From Hyaloperonospora brassicae (lineage: Eukaryota; Oomycota; Peronosporomycetes; Peronosporales; Peronosporaceae), in contig CANTFL010001468.1 in the NCBI GenBank assembly GCA_947650285.1, positions 1 to 64,000 on the forward strand: 64,000 nt of DNA. Direction: 5' to 3'. Both the position numbers and the translations under genes were made by a program. Numbering within the stretch: position 1 is the first letter of the stretch; every line of letters begins with the position of its first letter. The notes under the pieces are model-generated. The model saw nothing but the letters and a program-made list of their open reading frames with translations, was not told the origin of the DNA and ran no database searches. This document shows, in pieces, positions 21,203 through 34,301 of this stretch.

Positions 21203-22029
21203 AGGTTCAAAACCAGGTAGCATCGGCTATGCCGACACGTACGTGGCAATGCCACCAGAAAAGGCTAAGCCTCGTCCCCTTCAGGTGGACGTTAAAAATT
21301 ACTCCGGGAAGGAGGGGGAAACCTGACCCTCTGGATCCGTGAGATTGAGATGGCCATGAGCTCTAGCCTTATCTCACTGGAGTACCAGAGGGTCTCGCAG
21401 ACTATCTCCAAGCTCGATGGAAGATCTAGAGAGTCGGCTCTGACGTGTGGCACGTCGTTCGACTTGGCGGGGTAAGAATGAGCTAACGGACTATGTCCAA
21501 GAGTTGAGAGCTCTTATGGCTGCCATGCAGTCTGACCCTCTCCCTGAGACAGTCTGTGTGACTGTCTTCATGGGGTCTTCGTAATGGCGTTGCCAGGACC
21601 GAGGTGTTTTGAGTCCACCATCTGATTTTGAGGAAGCTGTTAGTATCGCTCAAAATGCTGAGCACAACTTCAAGTCGGCCAGACTTGGTTGGAATGGGTA
21701 CAACCCAAGCTTTGCGAGGGCAACCTCTGCGAGCACCTCGGCTTACTGTAAGCCAGAACCGATGGATCTCAGCCATGCTGAAGATGAAGGTGAAGTGGAG
21801 CTTCATGCTGCAGAGCAATGACTCGAAGTGAGACGCTGTTATACGTGCGGAAGCACTAAACACTTGCGTCTCACTTATCCTTTGCGCAAACAGCTCCAGA
21901 CTCCTATGAGTCGAAACCCCCGACTCAAACCAGAAATCTGGTATGGCACGAAGAAAATTCGAGACCCAGTAGGTGCGAGGCGCCCTACTGGGGTAGAACT
22001 TGCATTATGTTATTTCTCTACGAGGTAGA
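21203..22029 (+). pseudogene. E3 gag relic
   Basis: Matches E1 gag from GQVQNQVASAM onward, with the same frameshifts and the same degenerate knuckle (CYTCGSTKHLRLTY). Differences from E1 are single bases, for instance one fewer A near 21320 and one more C near 21920. Confidence 0.75.
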
Positions 22030-23124
22030 GTGAAACAGGGCTTAGTCCCACCGAGTTTTGTGCCCACCAGCACAGAGCGTGGATACAAGCCTGGCTTGTT
22101 AGTCGCTGAGGCGATAGTGAAAGGCTTTGAGAAGCATTGGTCGATCCTAATCGACTCCGGATCATCATGCAATTATGCTCGACGTCGTTCTCTTGACGGA
22201 AGTCAGCGATACGCTGAAGCGCTCAAAGCGCATGAGACTGATTCAATCACCGTTCGTTTAGCGACTGGTAGTCGCGTCACGGTGCCTAAAGTTCCGTTGA
22301 ACTTAGGTGTGAAGTTTTTGGACTTTGACAGCATTGAACACTGTCTTGTCCTCGATTTGGATTCGAGATATGATCTCATCCTGGGTATGGATTGGCTTGA
22401 ACGTCATAAGCCATGGATTGATTGGAGGTCTAAGACCTTAGGCGCAACGCGCAATGTTCCTAGCGAAGCTTTGGAGATTCATGAACCCACCTTTGCTAGG
22501 CAACATAAGCGCTATTGGCGCGAGCCATTGACGGAAGATGTCAATGTGCTGGACATTGGTATGTCAGAGTTAATTAACTCCAATGTCAATGACATCCATA
22601 TTGAGCGGAGCTCTTTCACCGTATGTGAGGGGAGTTATACTCCGTTTAGTGATACTCGTTGTGATACTGAGTCACTGCGTGCTGCAGGCATGGTTGGCCT
22701 AGGGCCGAGACATCAAGAATGTAGTTCCTCTGATGTGAGTGGGGTGGCACATGAAATTCCATTGAGTGAGGGCGGCCGAGGTGGCACCTCACTGAATGTC
22801 GGTAATGGCATTGATGGCGAGAAGCCAGAGTGTTCAGGGCTATGCCCGGATGCTGTACGTGAAGTGGTACGTGTAAATCCACTGGGTGAAGTGTTCGAGT
22901 TACGTAACACTTCACCAGATGTCGTTCAAGACATGAGCTCTCGTATAGAGCGTGCTAAGATGGATAGCAAACACGGGGACCCTACTGTCCCGGCCTCTAG
23001 GAGGCGTAAGGTTTCTTGGAGGAAACAATCCCAGCGTAGGGTGCAACTGTTAAGCGCCCAACGTCTAAGAAGTCACGAAGTGACAATAGTAATAATACAC
23101 TATATACGCTTGTCAATGGGTTGA
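22030..23124 (+). pseudogene. E3 aspartic protease and pol linker
   Basis: Same 364-codon stretch as in E1 with LIDSGSSCNYARR and DLILGMDWL intact. Here an ATG-started frame begins at 22000, but that results from a one-base change upstream and does not mark a real start. Confidence 0.78.
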
Positions 23125-24958
23125 CTGGCCACGTTAATGGCAATATTAGTCTTGAGACATTTCCATCCTTGGATACTCTCTTTGACCTAGACGAAATGTA
23201 TGACGGCGAATTTAGCCAAGCCTTACAGGCAGGAGAATTATCCGAGTTATTGGTCATTCAGCCGGATTTTGAGTTGAACTCATCCTCGTTATTGGAAGAG
23301 CCTGTCCTTGAGGACACAATGGCGGCATTGAATGCCCGTAGTGTATTTGCGATCTTTAAAGATCCTCTTGATCCTTTCCATCCTTTGGTAAAGCAGTTTC
23401 AAGACGTGGTGTGTCACGACCCACCGTCTGTCTTACCTCCTGACAGAGGTGTTCGTCATGAAATTGACTTAGTTCTTGGAACTAAATATTGCATAACACG
23501 GCAGTGGTCTTTACCGAAGGAACATTGTGACGTCATTGACGACTTCTTTCGTGTAAAGCACGCGGCTGGTATGGTACGTGTTAGCAAATCTCCCTCATTC
23601 CATACCTACATTCTGTGTCAGAAAGCCTAGATAAAGTGGCGCATTGTTCATGCTTACAATAATCTTATTGCAACCACCATCCAGGATCAGACACCAATCC
23701 CTAAAAAAGGTGATATTCATAACAACATGGTGGGATTTACGATGTACAGTGCACTCGACCTAGTTGATTGATATTACCTGTCGCTCATGCAAGATAGCGA
23801 TATTCCGCTGACAGCGGTCAGTACTCCGAGCGGTATGCTCTGGGAGTGGCTCGTTATGTCGCAAGGGTATCAAATGACCCAGCTACATTCAATCGTCTCG
23901 TGACGCAACTGTTTAGACATCATCGACGATATGCACAGACGTACTTCGATTACATCTTTGTCCATAGTCGTGCTATAAACGGTCGGTCAGATGTGGATAA
24001 TCATATCGACCATTTACGAGCGGTGCTCGAGTGCATGCGCACAAATAAGTTGTACGCTAACGCGTCTAAGTGCATCTTTGGTGCAGAAGAGATTCCCTTT
24101 TTAGGGTGCTTTATTGGTAAGCGAGGCCTTCGAGCGGATCCCGCTAAGGTAAAAGACATAGTTGACTGGCCGGTTCCAAAGAACCAAAAGGACTTACGTA
24201 AGTGGCTTGGCCTTGCCAATTACTTACACAAGTACAGTGCGAATTACGCAGACATGGCTCGGCCATTATCCAATCTCTTTAAAAAGGAGTTGGAATGGTG
24301 CTGGACTAGCATTGAGCATGATGCTTTTCAATCAGTAAAGGAAAGTCTCCTTCATGCGCCAATCTTGGTTTTGCCTGATCCTGATCGATCTTTCAGTGTC
24401 GTCTGTGACGCATCTGACTTTGCCATAGGCAGTGCCCTGTTACAGATAGATTATGATGGACGGGAACGCGTCGTTTCGTTTGAGTCTCGACAGCTGAAGG
24501 ATGCAGAAAAGAACTACTTAGTTCATTACAAAGAGTTACTTGCAATGAAGTACGCTTTAGTCAAATTCAGAGTTCATCTGCTCGGCTCCAAGCCGTTTGT
24601 GATCTATACAGATCATGCGTCACTACGCACTACGACCCAGTCGCCTCACCTCTCTCGGAGAATGGCTCGTTGGCTTTTCTTCTTTACCGAATATAACTTC
24701 GAGGTGAAGTAAAAGCCGGGCAAGCAGAATTCTTTGGCTGATGCGTTGTCACGCAGGCCTGACCATGAGCTTGCTCATGTTACGACTCTGTTGTCGTCGG
24801 TCACTGACCTAATCCGTACGGCATATGCCAAGGATGATCACTGTGTAGCTCTTCTACGTGCTCTAGGGAGCGAGGAGTTTAAGGACTCGGACATAGAATT
24901 TTCGGCACGATTACGTGCGAGGTTACATCGATATTCCATCGATCAAGGCCTGTTGTGA
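23121..24958 (+). pseudogene. E3 reverse transcriptase-RNase H relic
   Basis: Same frames, stops and YFDY box as E1. Pro replaces Thr in DPFHPLVKQF. It cannot encode an active polymerase. Confidence 0.85.
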
Positions 24959-24970
24959 TGTAGCACGGAT

Positions 24971-26620
24971 GTGGAGGACACCCCTCGCATCGTTGTCCCT
25001 CATGATGAGGAGTTGAAGTATCGGATCCTCTATGAGGCACATGATACTGCGTTGAGTGGTCATCTCGGTCTTGAGAAGACCTACGGCTCAGTTAGCCACT
25101 GCTTTTGGTGGCCCAAACTATACAAATGGGTGAGCACATATGTGCGTACGTGAGAAACGTGTCAACGGGTGAAACCCTCACCTCACGTGGCCGCGGCGAT
25201 GGCTAGTTTGCCTATACCCAAGGGGTGTTGGGAGTATATCAGTATGGACTTCCTGTTCGGATTACCGAACGATTCGTCCAGAGATACGGGTATTGTGGTC
25301 TTTGTTGACCGCTTGAGCAAGATGGCTCATTTAGCGGCGGTACCGGATACCATTGATGGTGAAGGTACAGCTACGCTGTTTATTGATCGTGTGTTTCTAC
25401 AACACGGTTTGCCGTTGGCAATTGTCTCTGATAGAGATCCTCGCTTCACTGGGAAGTTTTGGAAATCCATCTTCAAGGTGCTCGGCCCACGTTTTGGCAT
25501 GTCCACAGCGGATCATCCGCAGACTGATGGTCAAACCGAGCGAGTGAATCGCATCATCCGTGACATCTTGCGCAGCGTTTGCGCTGAAACGCCGAAACAT
25601 TGGAGCTCGATGCTCCCTGTCGCTATGTTTGAATTGAATAACGCCGTGCATGCCTCCACCGGTTACACACCGTTTTATGTGAATGGTCTCACACACCCTC
25701 ACGTTCCGTTTACGCTACCACTGCGTGGTTCAGGGCTTAGTGGGGGAGTAGTTGCCGATCGGCTTACTGACATCAGCCCTGATACTGTTCAAAAACAGGT
25801 AAGCGAGTTTCTCGCAACGCGATCAAATGTCCTTCGACATGTGCATGACGCGCTGGCTGATAGCCAAGACAAGCAGAAGGAACAAGCTGATGCTAAAGAC
25901 AGAGGTGGTGTTGAACGTTATGAGGTCCGAGACCAAGTTCTTCTCAATGCTAAAAACCTACATACAAATGCAGTGTCCGCCGGCTCTAACACAAAGTTGC
26001 GTCCGCGCTTCATTGGACCATTTACGCTCGTCGCCAAGAAGGGACTTGCGTATACGCTCAACCTTCCGCGCACACTGCGCACACACCCCGCGTTCTACGT
26101 GGGCTTGATTAAGCCGTATCGGGATCCGTCCCACGTGAACTTGAAGGCGCTTGCGCCGCATAGGTTGGCCTTGCTATCGGTTGTTGAATCCGTATCAGGA
26201 GGTCAAGCTGAGCCTCCATCCGGGCTTGGCCCAACTACAACGCCTGGAAACGGGCTTGGCCCAACTCCAACACCTCAACACGGGCTCGCATCGCGTCGAG
26301 CGCACTCTGGGTCTTGCCCAATGTCTCACGGAGATCACTCAGCTCGAGAAGCATCTTCTCATGCTCCTCCTTCGGTATACCGATCACCTCCGACGCTGCT
26401 CGATTAGCAAGGGAACCGCCAGTTCCATGTGGAGCGACTCCTGAAACGACGTCGTCGTCAGGGTCAATACCAGTCTCTGGTGAAGCGGAGAGGGTACCCG
26501 GAGTCGGAGAACTCGTGGGAGTTTGAGATACCCCTTCGGCAGGATTGCCCATACGCCGTTGATGTTTTTGAACATCGTGGCAGGGGTCATCCCCCGACCG
26601 AGAGCACTTCTCACCAATAG
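24971..26620 (+). pseudogene. E3 integrase and chromodomain relic
   Basis: The integrase core to linker is open for 412 codons (25169-26407) with the DDE residues present, so E3 lacks the E1 frameshift. A TAG at 26405 separates the chromodomain (26408-26620). The zinc-binding part upstream has the TGA seen in E1. Val replaces Gly at LSGGVVADR. Confidence 0.87.
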
Positions 26621-27335
26621 TGGTGGAGGCAGGTGGGTAGTTGGGTACCGCTTGACCAACACCCACATCAATCGGCACAGCCGGAGTATAGCGTGTGCGA
26701 TTTCGAAACTGACCTCTGGCCTTAAGCTTGGCGTAATCATACCGAAGCTTTCGTTCGAGGCGAACATCTGCCACATCGGCACTTGCTCTGAGAGCTAACA
26801 CGCTGCTGAGGTGTCGTTTCCGATGCACCCAGCGAACGAAATCGTTGTCTTCTTCATCCTGAGATTCGCCTGCGAATAAGAGGATGGGTATACCCTTCAT
26901 CGGTGGAACCGGTGCACCCCGTGCTTGCGTGTCAAGTCGCAACTTGTATTGACTTTGAGTCGTCAAGTGGGGTTGCAGGTACCTCTCACGAAGTGCCTGT
27001 CGACTCGCCACCTCATCAGAAGATGTTGGCTCAGCGTCAATGGCCCACGTTGCCAAAGAACGACCTATCGATTGGCGTATACGCTCTTCCACATTGAGTG
27101 GTGTGAACAGATAGCCACGACGACCCTCTAGTGTTGCAGCAAGCTGCATACGGCGCTGAGCGCTCTCTTCTCGTTGGATAGCCAAGTGTTGTTGATCATC
27201 GAGCGGATTGGTGATGATTGCATCGCCCACTATAAGTGTTTGATGCGGCGCCGACGGCGCGTTGAATTCGACACGCTTGGCAAATGGGTATGGTGCAGTA
27301 TGAGGCGGTGCCTCTTGCACTGGTGAGTCGGACAT
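26109..27335 (-). CDS. Antisense ORF of family A, E3 copy (366 aa)
   Basis: Same 366-aa predicted product as the E1 antisense frame: N-terminal helical charged region, Ser/Thr/Pro-rich middle and C-terminal coil, with the TAG at 26235 and continuation to 26109. Because E1 and E3 are near identical this is not independent evidence of selection. Confidence 0.5.
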
Positions 27336-27547
27336 TGCCCACTATTCACCATGGATATCGTTATCGCTACATAATCCACCTCCACATCGATTCCAAGGTA
27401 GGGCGAGAGAGTCGAGGACTCATGGGGTGGCGATACCATGGTGTTTTGTGTTTTGCCAACCGTAAGGTTGAATCGCACACACACCGTCCTCTTCAACGAA
27501 AGAATTCGATTGACGTTTTGTGGAAACGTCAGTCTGGTAGGGGAGGG

Positions 27548-28080
27548 TGTAAAAGGGTCACACGTCGAATGGTAGTCGACAATAGGTGTGGTGCACACAA
27601 GGGATGGGATCCCCTTTCAAGTAATATTCGAACACAAGTATCAATTGTTGAAGACTGATGTCTGTCAACCATTGATTACGAGATCTTTTAATAAGTTTAT
27701 TTAGGACATTAGCGAGTAGGTTAATTACTTTGTTCCAAGGTGTTCTTTTAGGTTAAAAGAAGAAATAAAATTTAGTTCCCATTTTGATCAACAAAAGACA
27801 CGTGCCTCTCTGAGGCGTCTTGCGATCGTAAGGAAGTAGCAACGCCTTGTTAAGGCAGCTACTCCTTGTGCACTCAGTGCTGTGATTCTTTTGATTCTTT
27901 TAGTCCACCTGGAACAGGGACCGTAAGATCTCTGAGCTTGTTGACTCTTTGAGTAGGGTTCTTTGAACCAAACCTTAGCTCTCGGAGCTGTTGACCCTTT
28001 GAGTCGTGTTCGTAGAACCAAAGTTGCTCATTGAGCGTTAAGTCTTCCTCACACTTAAGGAGCTGTGTAGCTCCGCCACA
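27548..28080 (+). repeat. E3 3' LTR
   Basis: 533 bp, nearly identical to the E1 3' LTR; one G-to-A change lies near 27901. Followed by the same CTCTT flank as E1. Confidence 0.93.
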
Positions 28081-29341
28081 CTCTTGTTTAAGTTCTTTAT
28101 ACGAATGTTGCTCGTTGAGCGGTAAGTCCTTCTCTGACTTATAGAGCTGTTTATCTTCCATACATCGTCAATGAAGCTGCGGAGTATATGGCTCGATGCT
28201 TATGGAGAGGATGGTGAAATTTTATGTGCCTCGGCCGAGACCTCGATTCAAGCGGTGAGGTCAATCTCTTTCAAATGGTCGGCTCTTCGCGGACCTCTAT
28301 GTAATGAGATGCTTGATTAATCATCGCTATACAGATTGACATGGCTGCAAAGTTCGACCGGGATGGCCTTTAAAGTCGATTTCCTAGCGGCTATAGCGGT
28401 CAATGTCTAACGCTAGATGACGTGCATCGATGGCAGGTGGTTGAATTGGGTACGATGACCTTCTTACTTTGTGGGCTAGTCAATCATTCTGCTCACACTC
28501 GACGTCAAGCGAAGCAATTTTGTATGACTTTACAATTCAATTCTTCTTAACTTCTCTTCGCGACCCGCCGTGGCGACGTTTTAGAGACGGCCAGTCCAGA
28601 GGTTCATTGAAGCTACAACTGTCGCCTTGAGCAGGGCAACTTTATCGTCCATGTGGAGGGCACTACTACTCGATAAGCTCTCCTTGTTTAATCGATGGCG
28701 GATTGTGACCGGGCTGCAGCACTTAAACTACACAGGCAAAGGTTTAATTTATTGCACACTCTGATTTGGCTCGACTCATTAGCTTTAAGAAACGGTGGTA
28801 GATGGAGGAACCAAGTCAGTGGTATAGCGCTTTGTTACGAATTGCACGCCATACGCAAGGTGTTGTGGATAGAAATAGGGCTATTGCAGGACTCGTGGTA
28901 GATTTCCGATCCAATTGCGACGCAGTGTCCGTACTCTGCTGGCAGGACATCCGGATGGGCCACGGCTTTCATGGTAAAGTCGTCGACGGATCAACAGTAA
29001 CAAGCTAGACGACCTGTACGTAGATCGCGGCGATCGGTCTTGTCCGCATCTTACGTGTGAAACCTCCATATCGGCTTCTATTTAACACGTTATCTGGGAT
29101 AGATTCGTTATAGCTAGTGCGTGGCAGGACCTTCTAGCGCGATGAAGCACTAGGAGACAATAGGGACGACGGTCATCAGCTGACAGCCTTCAGTATTAAT
29201 CTTCCGGATACGCATAGTCAGGCGTGGGCCAGCATCCGAACTGCTCCGGATCACATTAACGACAAGCACACGTGTCAGGACAATAATATGATGCAGCCAA
29301 ACAACTTTAATGACTAATGACCCTTCCTACGATACACGCTA
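28081..29341 (+). repeat. Spacer copy 2 (duplicate of 15037-16297)
   Basis: 1261 bp, the same length as spacer copy 1 and identical to it wherever I compared. It holds the LTR-like stump (28081-28164) and the L1-like C-terminal relic with the knuckle near 29020-29150. Its last five bases, CGCTA, form the target duplication of E4. Confidence 0.9.
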
Positions 29342-29874
29342 TATAGCGTAGCTACACAGCTCCTTAAGTGTGAGGAAGACTTAACGCTCAATGAGCAACT
29401 TTGGTTCTACGAACACGACTCAAAGAGTCAACAGCTCCGAGAGCTAAGGTTTGGTTCAAAGAACCCTACTCAAAGAGTCAACAAGCTCAGAGATCTTACG
29501 GTCCCTGTTCCAGGTGGACCAAAAGAATCAAAAGAATCACAGCACTGAGTGCACAAGGAGTAGCTGCCTTAACAAGGCGTTGCTACTTCCTTACGATCGC
29601 AAGACGCCTCAGAGAGGCACGTGTCTTTTGTTGATCAAAATGGGAACTAAATTTTATTTCTTCTTTTAACCTAAAAGAACACCTTGGAACAAAGTAATTA
29701 ACCTACTCGCTAATGTCCTAAATAAACTTATTAAAAGATCTCGTAATCAATGGTTGACAGACATCAGTCTTCAACAATTGATACTTGTGTTCGAATATTA
29801 CTTGAAAGGGGATCCCATCCCTTGTGTGCACCACACCTATTGTCGACTACCAGTCGACGTGTGACCCTTTTACA
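29342..29874 (-). repeat. E4 3' LTR
   Basis: 533 bp. The polypurine tract complement CCCTCCCCTACC is at 29875-29886. It is near identical to the E2 3' LTR. Confidence 0.93.
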
Positions 29875-30086
29875 CCCTCCCCTACCAGACTGACGTTTCC
29901 ACAAAACGTCAATCGAATTCTTTCGTTGAAGAGGACGGTGTGTGTGCGATTCAACCTTACGGTTGGCAAAACACAAAACACCATGGTATCGCCACCCCAT
30001 GAGTCCTCGACTCTCTCGCCCTACCTTGGAATCGATGTGGAGGTGGATTATGTAGCGATAACGATATCCATGGTGAATAGTGGGCA

Positions 30087-31313
30087 ATGTCCGACTCACC
30101 AGTGCAAGAGGCACCGCCTCATACTGCACCATACCCATTTGCCAAGCGTGTCGAATTCAACGCGCCGTCGGCGCCGCATCAAACACTTATAGTGGGCGAT
30201 GCAATCATCACCAATCCGCTCGATGATCAACAACACTTGGCTATCCAACGAGAAGAGAGCGCTCAGCGCCGTATGCAGCTTGCTGCAACACTAGAGGGTC
30301 GTCGTGGCTATCTGTTCACACCACTCAATGTGGAAGAGCGTATACGCCAATCGATAGGTCGTTCTTTGGCAACGTGGGCCATTGACGCTGAGCCAACATC
30401 TTCTGATGAGGTGGCGAGTCGACAGGCACTTCGTGAGAGGTACCTGCAACCCCACTTGACGACTCAAAGTCAATACAAGTTGCGACTTGACACGCAAGCA
30501 CGGGGTGCACCGGTTCCACCGATGAAGGGTATACCCATCCTCTTATTCGCAGGCGAATCTCAGGATGAAGAAGACAACGATTTCGTTCGCTGGGTGCATC
30601 GGAAACGACACCTCAGCAGCGTGTTAGCTCTCAGAGCAAGTGCCGATGTGGCAGATGTTCGCCTCGAACGAAAGCTTCGGTATGATTACGCCAAGCTTAA
30701 GGCCAGAGGTCAGTTTCGAAATCGCACACGCTATACTCCGGCTGTGCCGATTGATGTGGGTGTTGGTCAAGCGGTACCCAACTACCCACCTGCCTCCACC
30801 ACTATTGGTGAGAAGTGCTCTCGGTCGGGGGATGACCCCTGCCACGATGTTCAAAAACATCAACGGCGTATGGGCAATCCTGCCGAAGGGGTATCTCAAA
30901 CTCCCACGAGTTCTCCGACTCCGGGTACCCTCTCCGCTTCACCAGAGACTGGTATTGACCCTGACGACGACGTCGTTTCAGGAGTCGCTCCACATGGAAC
31001 TGGCGGTTCCCTTGCTAATCGAGCAGCGTCGGAGGTGATCGGTATACCGAAGGAGGAGCATGAGAAGATGCTTCTCGAGCTGAGTGATCTCCGTGAGACA
31101 TTGGGCAAGACCCAGAGTGCGCTCGACGCGATGCGAGCCCGTGTTGAGGTGTTGGAGTTGGGCCAAGCCCGTTTCCAGGCGTTGTAGTTGGGCCAAGCCC
31201 GGATGGAGGCTCAGCTTGACCTCCTGATACGGATTCAACAACCGATAGCAAGGCCAACCTATGCGGCGCAAGCGCCTTCAAGTTCACGTGGGACGGATCC
31301 CGATACGGCTTAA
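30087..31313 (+). CDS. Antisense ORF of family A, E4 copy (366 aa)
   Basis: Plus-strand frame antisense to E4, with ATG at 30087 and TAG at 31185-31187, then in-frame continuation with RMEAQLDLLIRIQQPIARP to a TAA at 31311. Layout as in E1: charged helical domain, low-complexity middle, coiled coil. The coil continues smoothly across the TAG (VLELGQARFQAL, then LGQARMEAQ), which suggests the TAG is a mutation or a read-through codon. Confidence 0.5.
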
Positions 31314-32451
31314 TCAAGCCCACGTAGAACGCGGGGTGTGTGCGCAGTGTGCGCGGAAGGTTGAGCGTATACGCAAGTCCCTTCTTGGCGACGAGCGTAA
31401 ATGGTCCAATGAAGCGCGGACGCAACTTTGTGTTAGAGCCGGCGGACACTGCATTTGTATGTAGGTTTTTAGCATTGAGAAGAACTTGGTCTCGGACCTC
31501 ATAACGTTCAACACCACCTCTGTCTTTAGCATCAGCTTGTTCCTTCTGCTTGTCTTGGCTATCAGCCAGCGCGTCATGCACATGTCGAAGGACATTTGAT
31601 CGCGTTGCGAGAAACTCGCTTACCTGTTTTTGAACAGTATCAGGGCTGATGTCAGTAAGCCGATCGGCAACTCCTCCCCCACTAAGCCCTGAACCACGCA
31701 GTGGTAGCGTAAACGGAACGTGAGGGTGTGTGAGACCATTCACATAAAACGGTGTGTAACCGGTGGAGGCATGCACGGCGTTATTCAATTCAAACATAGC
31801 GACAGGGAGCATCGAGCTCCAATGTTTCGGCGTTTCAGCGCAAACGCTGCGCAAGATGTCACGGATGATGCGATTCACTCGCTCGGTTTGACCATCAGTC
31901 TGCGGATGATCCGCTGTGGACATGCCAAAACGTGGGCCGAGCACCTTGAAGATGGATTTCCAAAACTTCCCAGTGAAGCGAGGATCTCTATCAGAGACAA
32001 TTGCCAACGGCAAACCGTGTTGTAGAAACACACGATCAATAAACAGCGTAGCTGTACCTTCACCATCAATGGTATCCGGTACCGCCGCTAAATGAGCCAT
32101 CTTGCTCAAGCGGTCAACAAAGACCACAATACCCGTATCTCTGGACGAATCGTTCGGTAATCCGAACAGGAAGTCCATACTGATATACTCCCAACACCCC
32201 TTGGGTATAGGCAAACTAGCCATCGCCGCGGCCACGTGAGGTGAGGGTTTCACCCGTTGACACGTTTCTCACGTACGCACATATGTGCTCACCCATTTGT
32301 ATAGTTTGGGCCACCAAAAGCAGTGGCTAACTGAGCCGTAGGTCTTCTCAAGACCGAGATGACCACTCAACGCAGTATCATGTGCCTCATAGAGGATCCG
32401 ATACTTCAACTCCTCATCATGAGGGACAACGATGCGAGGGGTGTCCTCCAC
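30802..32451 (-). pseudogene. E4 integrase and chromodomain relic
   Basis: The 412-codon integrase stretch (31015-32253) keeps ISMDFLFGLP, VSDRDPRF and QTDGQTERVNR. The zinc-binding part (32269-32451) ends in the shared TGA. The chromodomain (30802-31014) follows the shared TAG. Confidence 0.87.
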
Positions 32452-32463
32452 ATCCGTGCTACA

Positions 32464-34301
32464 TCACAACAGGCCTTGATCGATGGAATATCGATGTAAC
32501 CTCGCACGTAATCGTGCCGAAAATTCTATGTCCGAGTCCTTAAACTCCTCGCTCCCTAGAGCACGTAGAAGAGCTACACAGTGATCATCCTTGGCATATG
32601 CCGTACGGATTAGGTCAGTGACCGACGACAACAGAGTCGTAACATGAGCAAGCTCATGGTCAGGCCTGCGTGACAACGCATCAGCCAAAGAATTCTGCTT
32701 GCCCGGCTTTTACTTCACCTCGAAGTTATATTCGGTAAAGAAGAAAAGCCAACGAGCCATTCTCCGAGAGAGGTGAGGCGACTTGGTCGTAGTGCGTAGT
32801 GACGCATGATCTGTATAGATAACAAACGGCTTGGAGCCGAGCAGATGAACTCTGAATTTGACTAAAGCGTACTTCATTGCAAGTAACTCTTTGTAATGAA
32901 CTAAGTAGTTCTTTTCTGCATCCTTCAGCTGTCGAGACTCAAACGAAACGACGCGTTCCCGTCCATCATAATCTATCTGTAACAGGGCACTGCCTATGGC
33001 AAAGTCAGATGCGTCACAGACGACACTGAAAGATCGATCAGGATCAGGCAAAACCAAGATTGGCGCATGAAGGAGACTTTCCTTTACTGATTGAAAAGCA
33101 TCATGCTCAATGCTAGTCCAGCACCATTCCAACTCCTTTTTAAAGAGATTGGATAATGGCCGAGCCATGTCTGCGTAATTCGCACTGTACTTGTGTAAGT
33201 AATTGGCAAGGCCAAGCCACTTGCGTAAGTCCTTTTTGTTCTTTGGAACCGGCCAGTCAACTATGTCTTTTACCTTAGCGGGATCCGCTCGAAGGCCTCG
33301 CTTACCAATAAAGCACCCTAAAAAGGGAATCTCTTCTGCACCAAAGATGCACTTAGACGCGTTAGCGTACAACTTATTTGTGCGCATGCACTCGAGCACC
33401 GCTCGTAAATGGTCGATATGATTATCCACATCTGACCGACCGTTTATAGCACGACTATGGACAAAGATGTAATCGAAGTACGTCTGTGCATATCGTCGAT
33501 GATGTCTAAACAGTTGCGTCACGAGACGATTGAATGTAGCTGGGTCATTTGATACCCTTGCGACATAACGAGCCACTCCCAGAGCATACCGCTCGGAGTA
33601 CTGACCGCTGTCAGCGGAATATCGCTATCTTGCATGAGCGACAGGTAATATCAATCAACTAGGTCGAGTGCACTGTACATCGTAAATCCCACCATGTTGT
33701 TATGAATATCACCTTTTTTAGGGATTGGTGTCTGATCCTGGATGGTGGTTGCAATAAGATTATTGTAAGCATGAACAATGCGCCACTTTATCTAGGCTTT
33801 CTGACACAGAATGTAGGTATGGAATGAGGGAGATTTGCTAACACGTACCATACCAGCCGCGTGCTTTACACGAAAGAAGTCGTCAATGACGTCACAATGT
33901 TCCTTCGGTAAAGACCACTGCCGTGTTATGCAATATTTAGTTCCAAGAACTAAGTCAATTTCATGACGAACACCTCTGTCAGGAGGTAAGACAGACGGTG
34001 GGTCGTGACACACCACGTCTTGAAACTGCTTTACCAAAGGATGGAAAGGATCAAGAGGATCTTTAAAGATCGCAAATACACTACGGGCATTCAATGCCGC
34101 CATTGTGTCCTCAAGGACAGGCTCTTCCAATAACGAGGATGAGTTCAACTCAAAATCCGGCTGAATGACCAATAACTCGGATAATTCTCCTGCCTGTAAG
34201 GCTTGGCTAAATTCGCCGTCATACATTTCGTCTAGGTCAAAGAGAGTATCCAAGGATGGAAATGTCTCAAGACTAATATTGCCATTAACGTGGCCAGTCA
34301 A
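32464..34301 (-). pseudogene. E4 reverse transcriptase-RNase H relic
   Basis: Same YFDY box, stops and frameshift as the other copies. RNase H motifs CDASDFAIGSALLQ and YTDHASL are present. Lys replaces Gln in PKNKKDLRKW, shared with E2, which supports E2 and E4 being duplicates of each other. Confidence 0.86.

Larger units (their letters stand above)
21203..28080 (+). mobile_element. Gypsy family A, copy E3, 5' end lost in the gap
   Basis: Starts inside gag after the gap and runs to a complete 3' LTR. It is collinear with E1 at an offset of 13,043-13,045 bp with very few differences. It has the same inactivating lesions as E1 except the extra C in the integrase. Confidence 0.92.
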
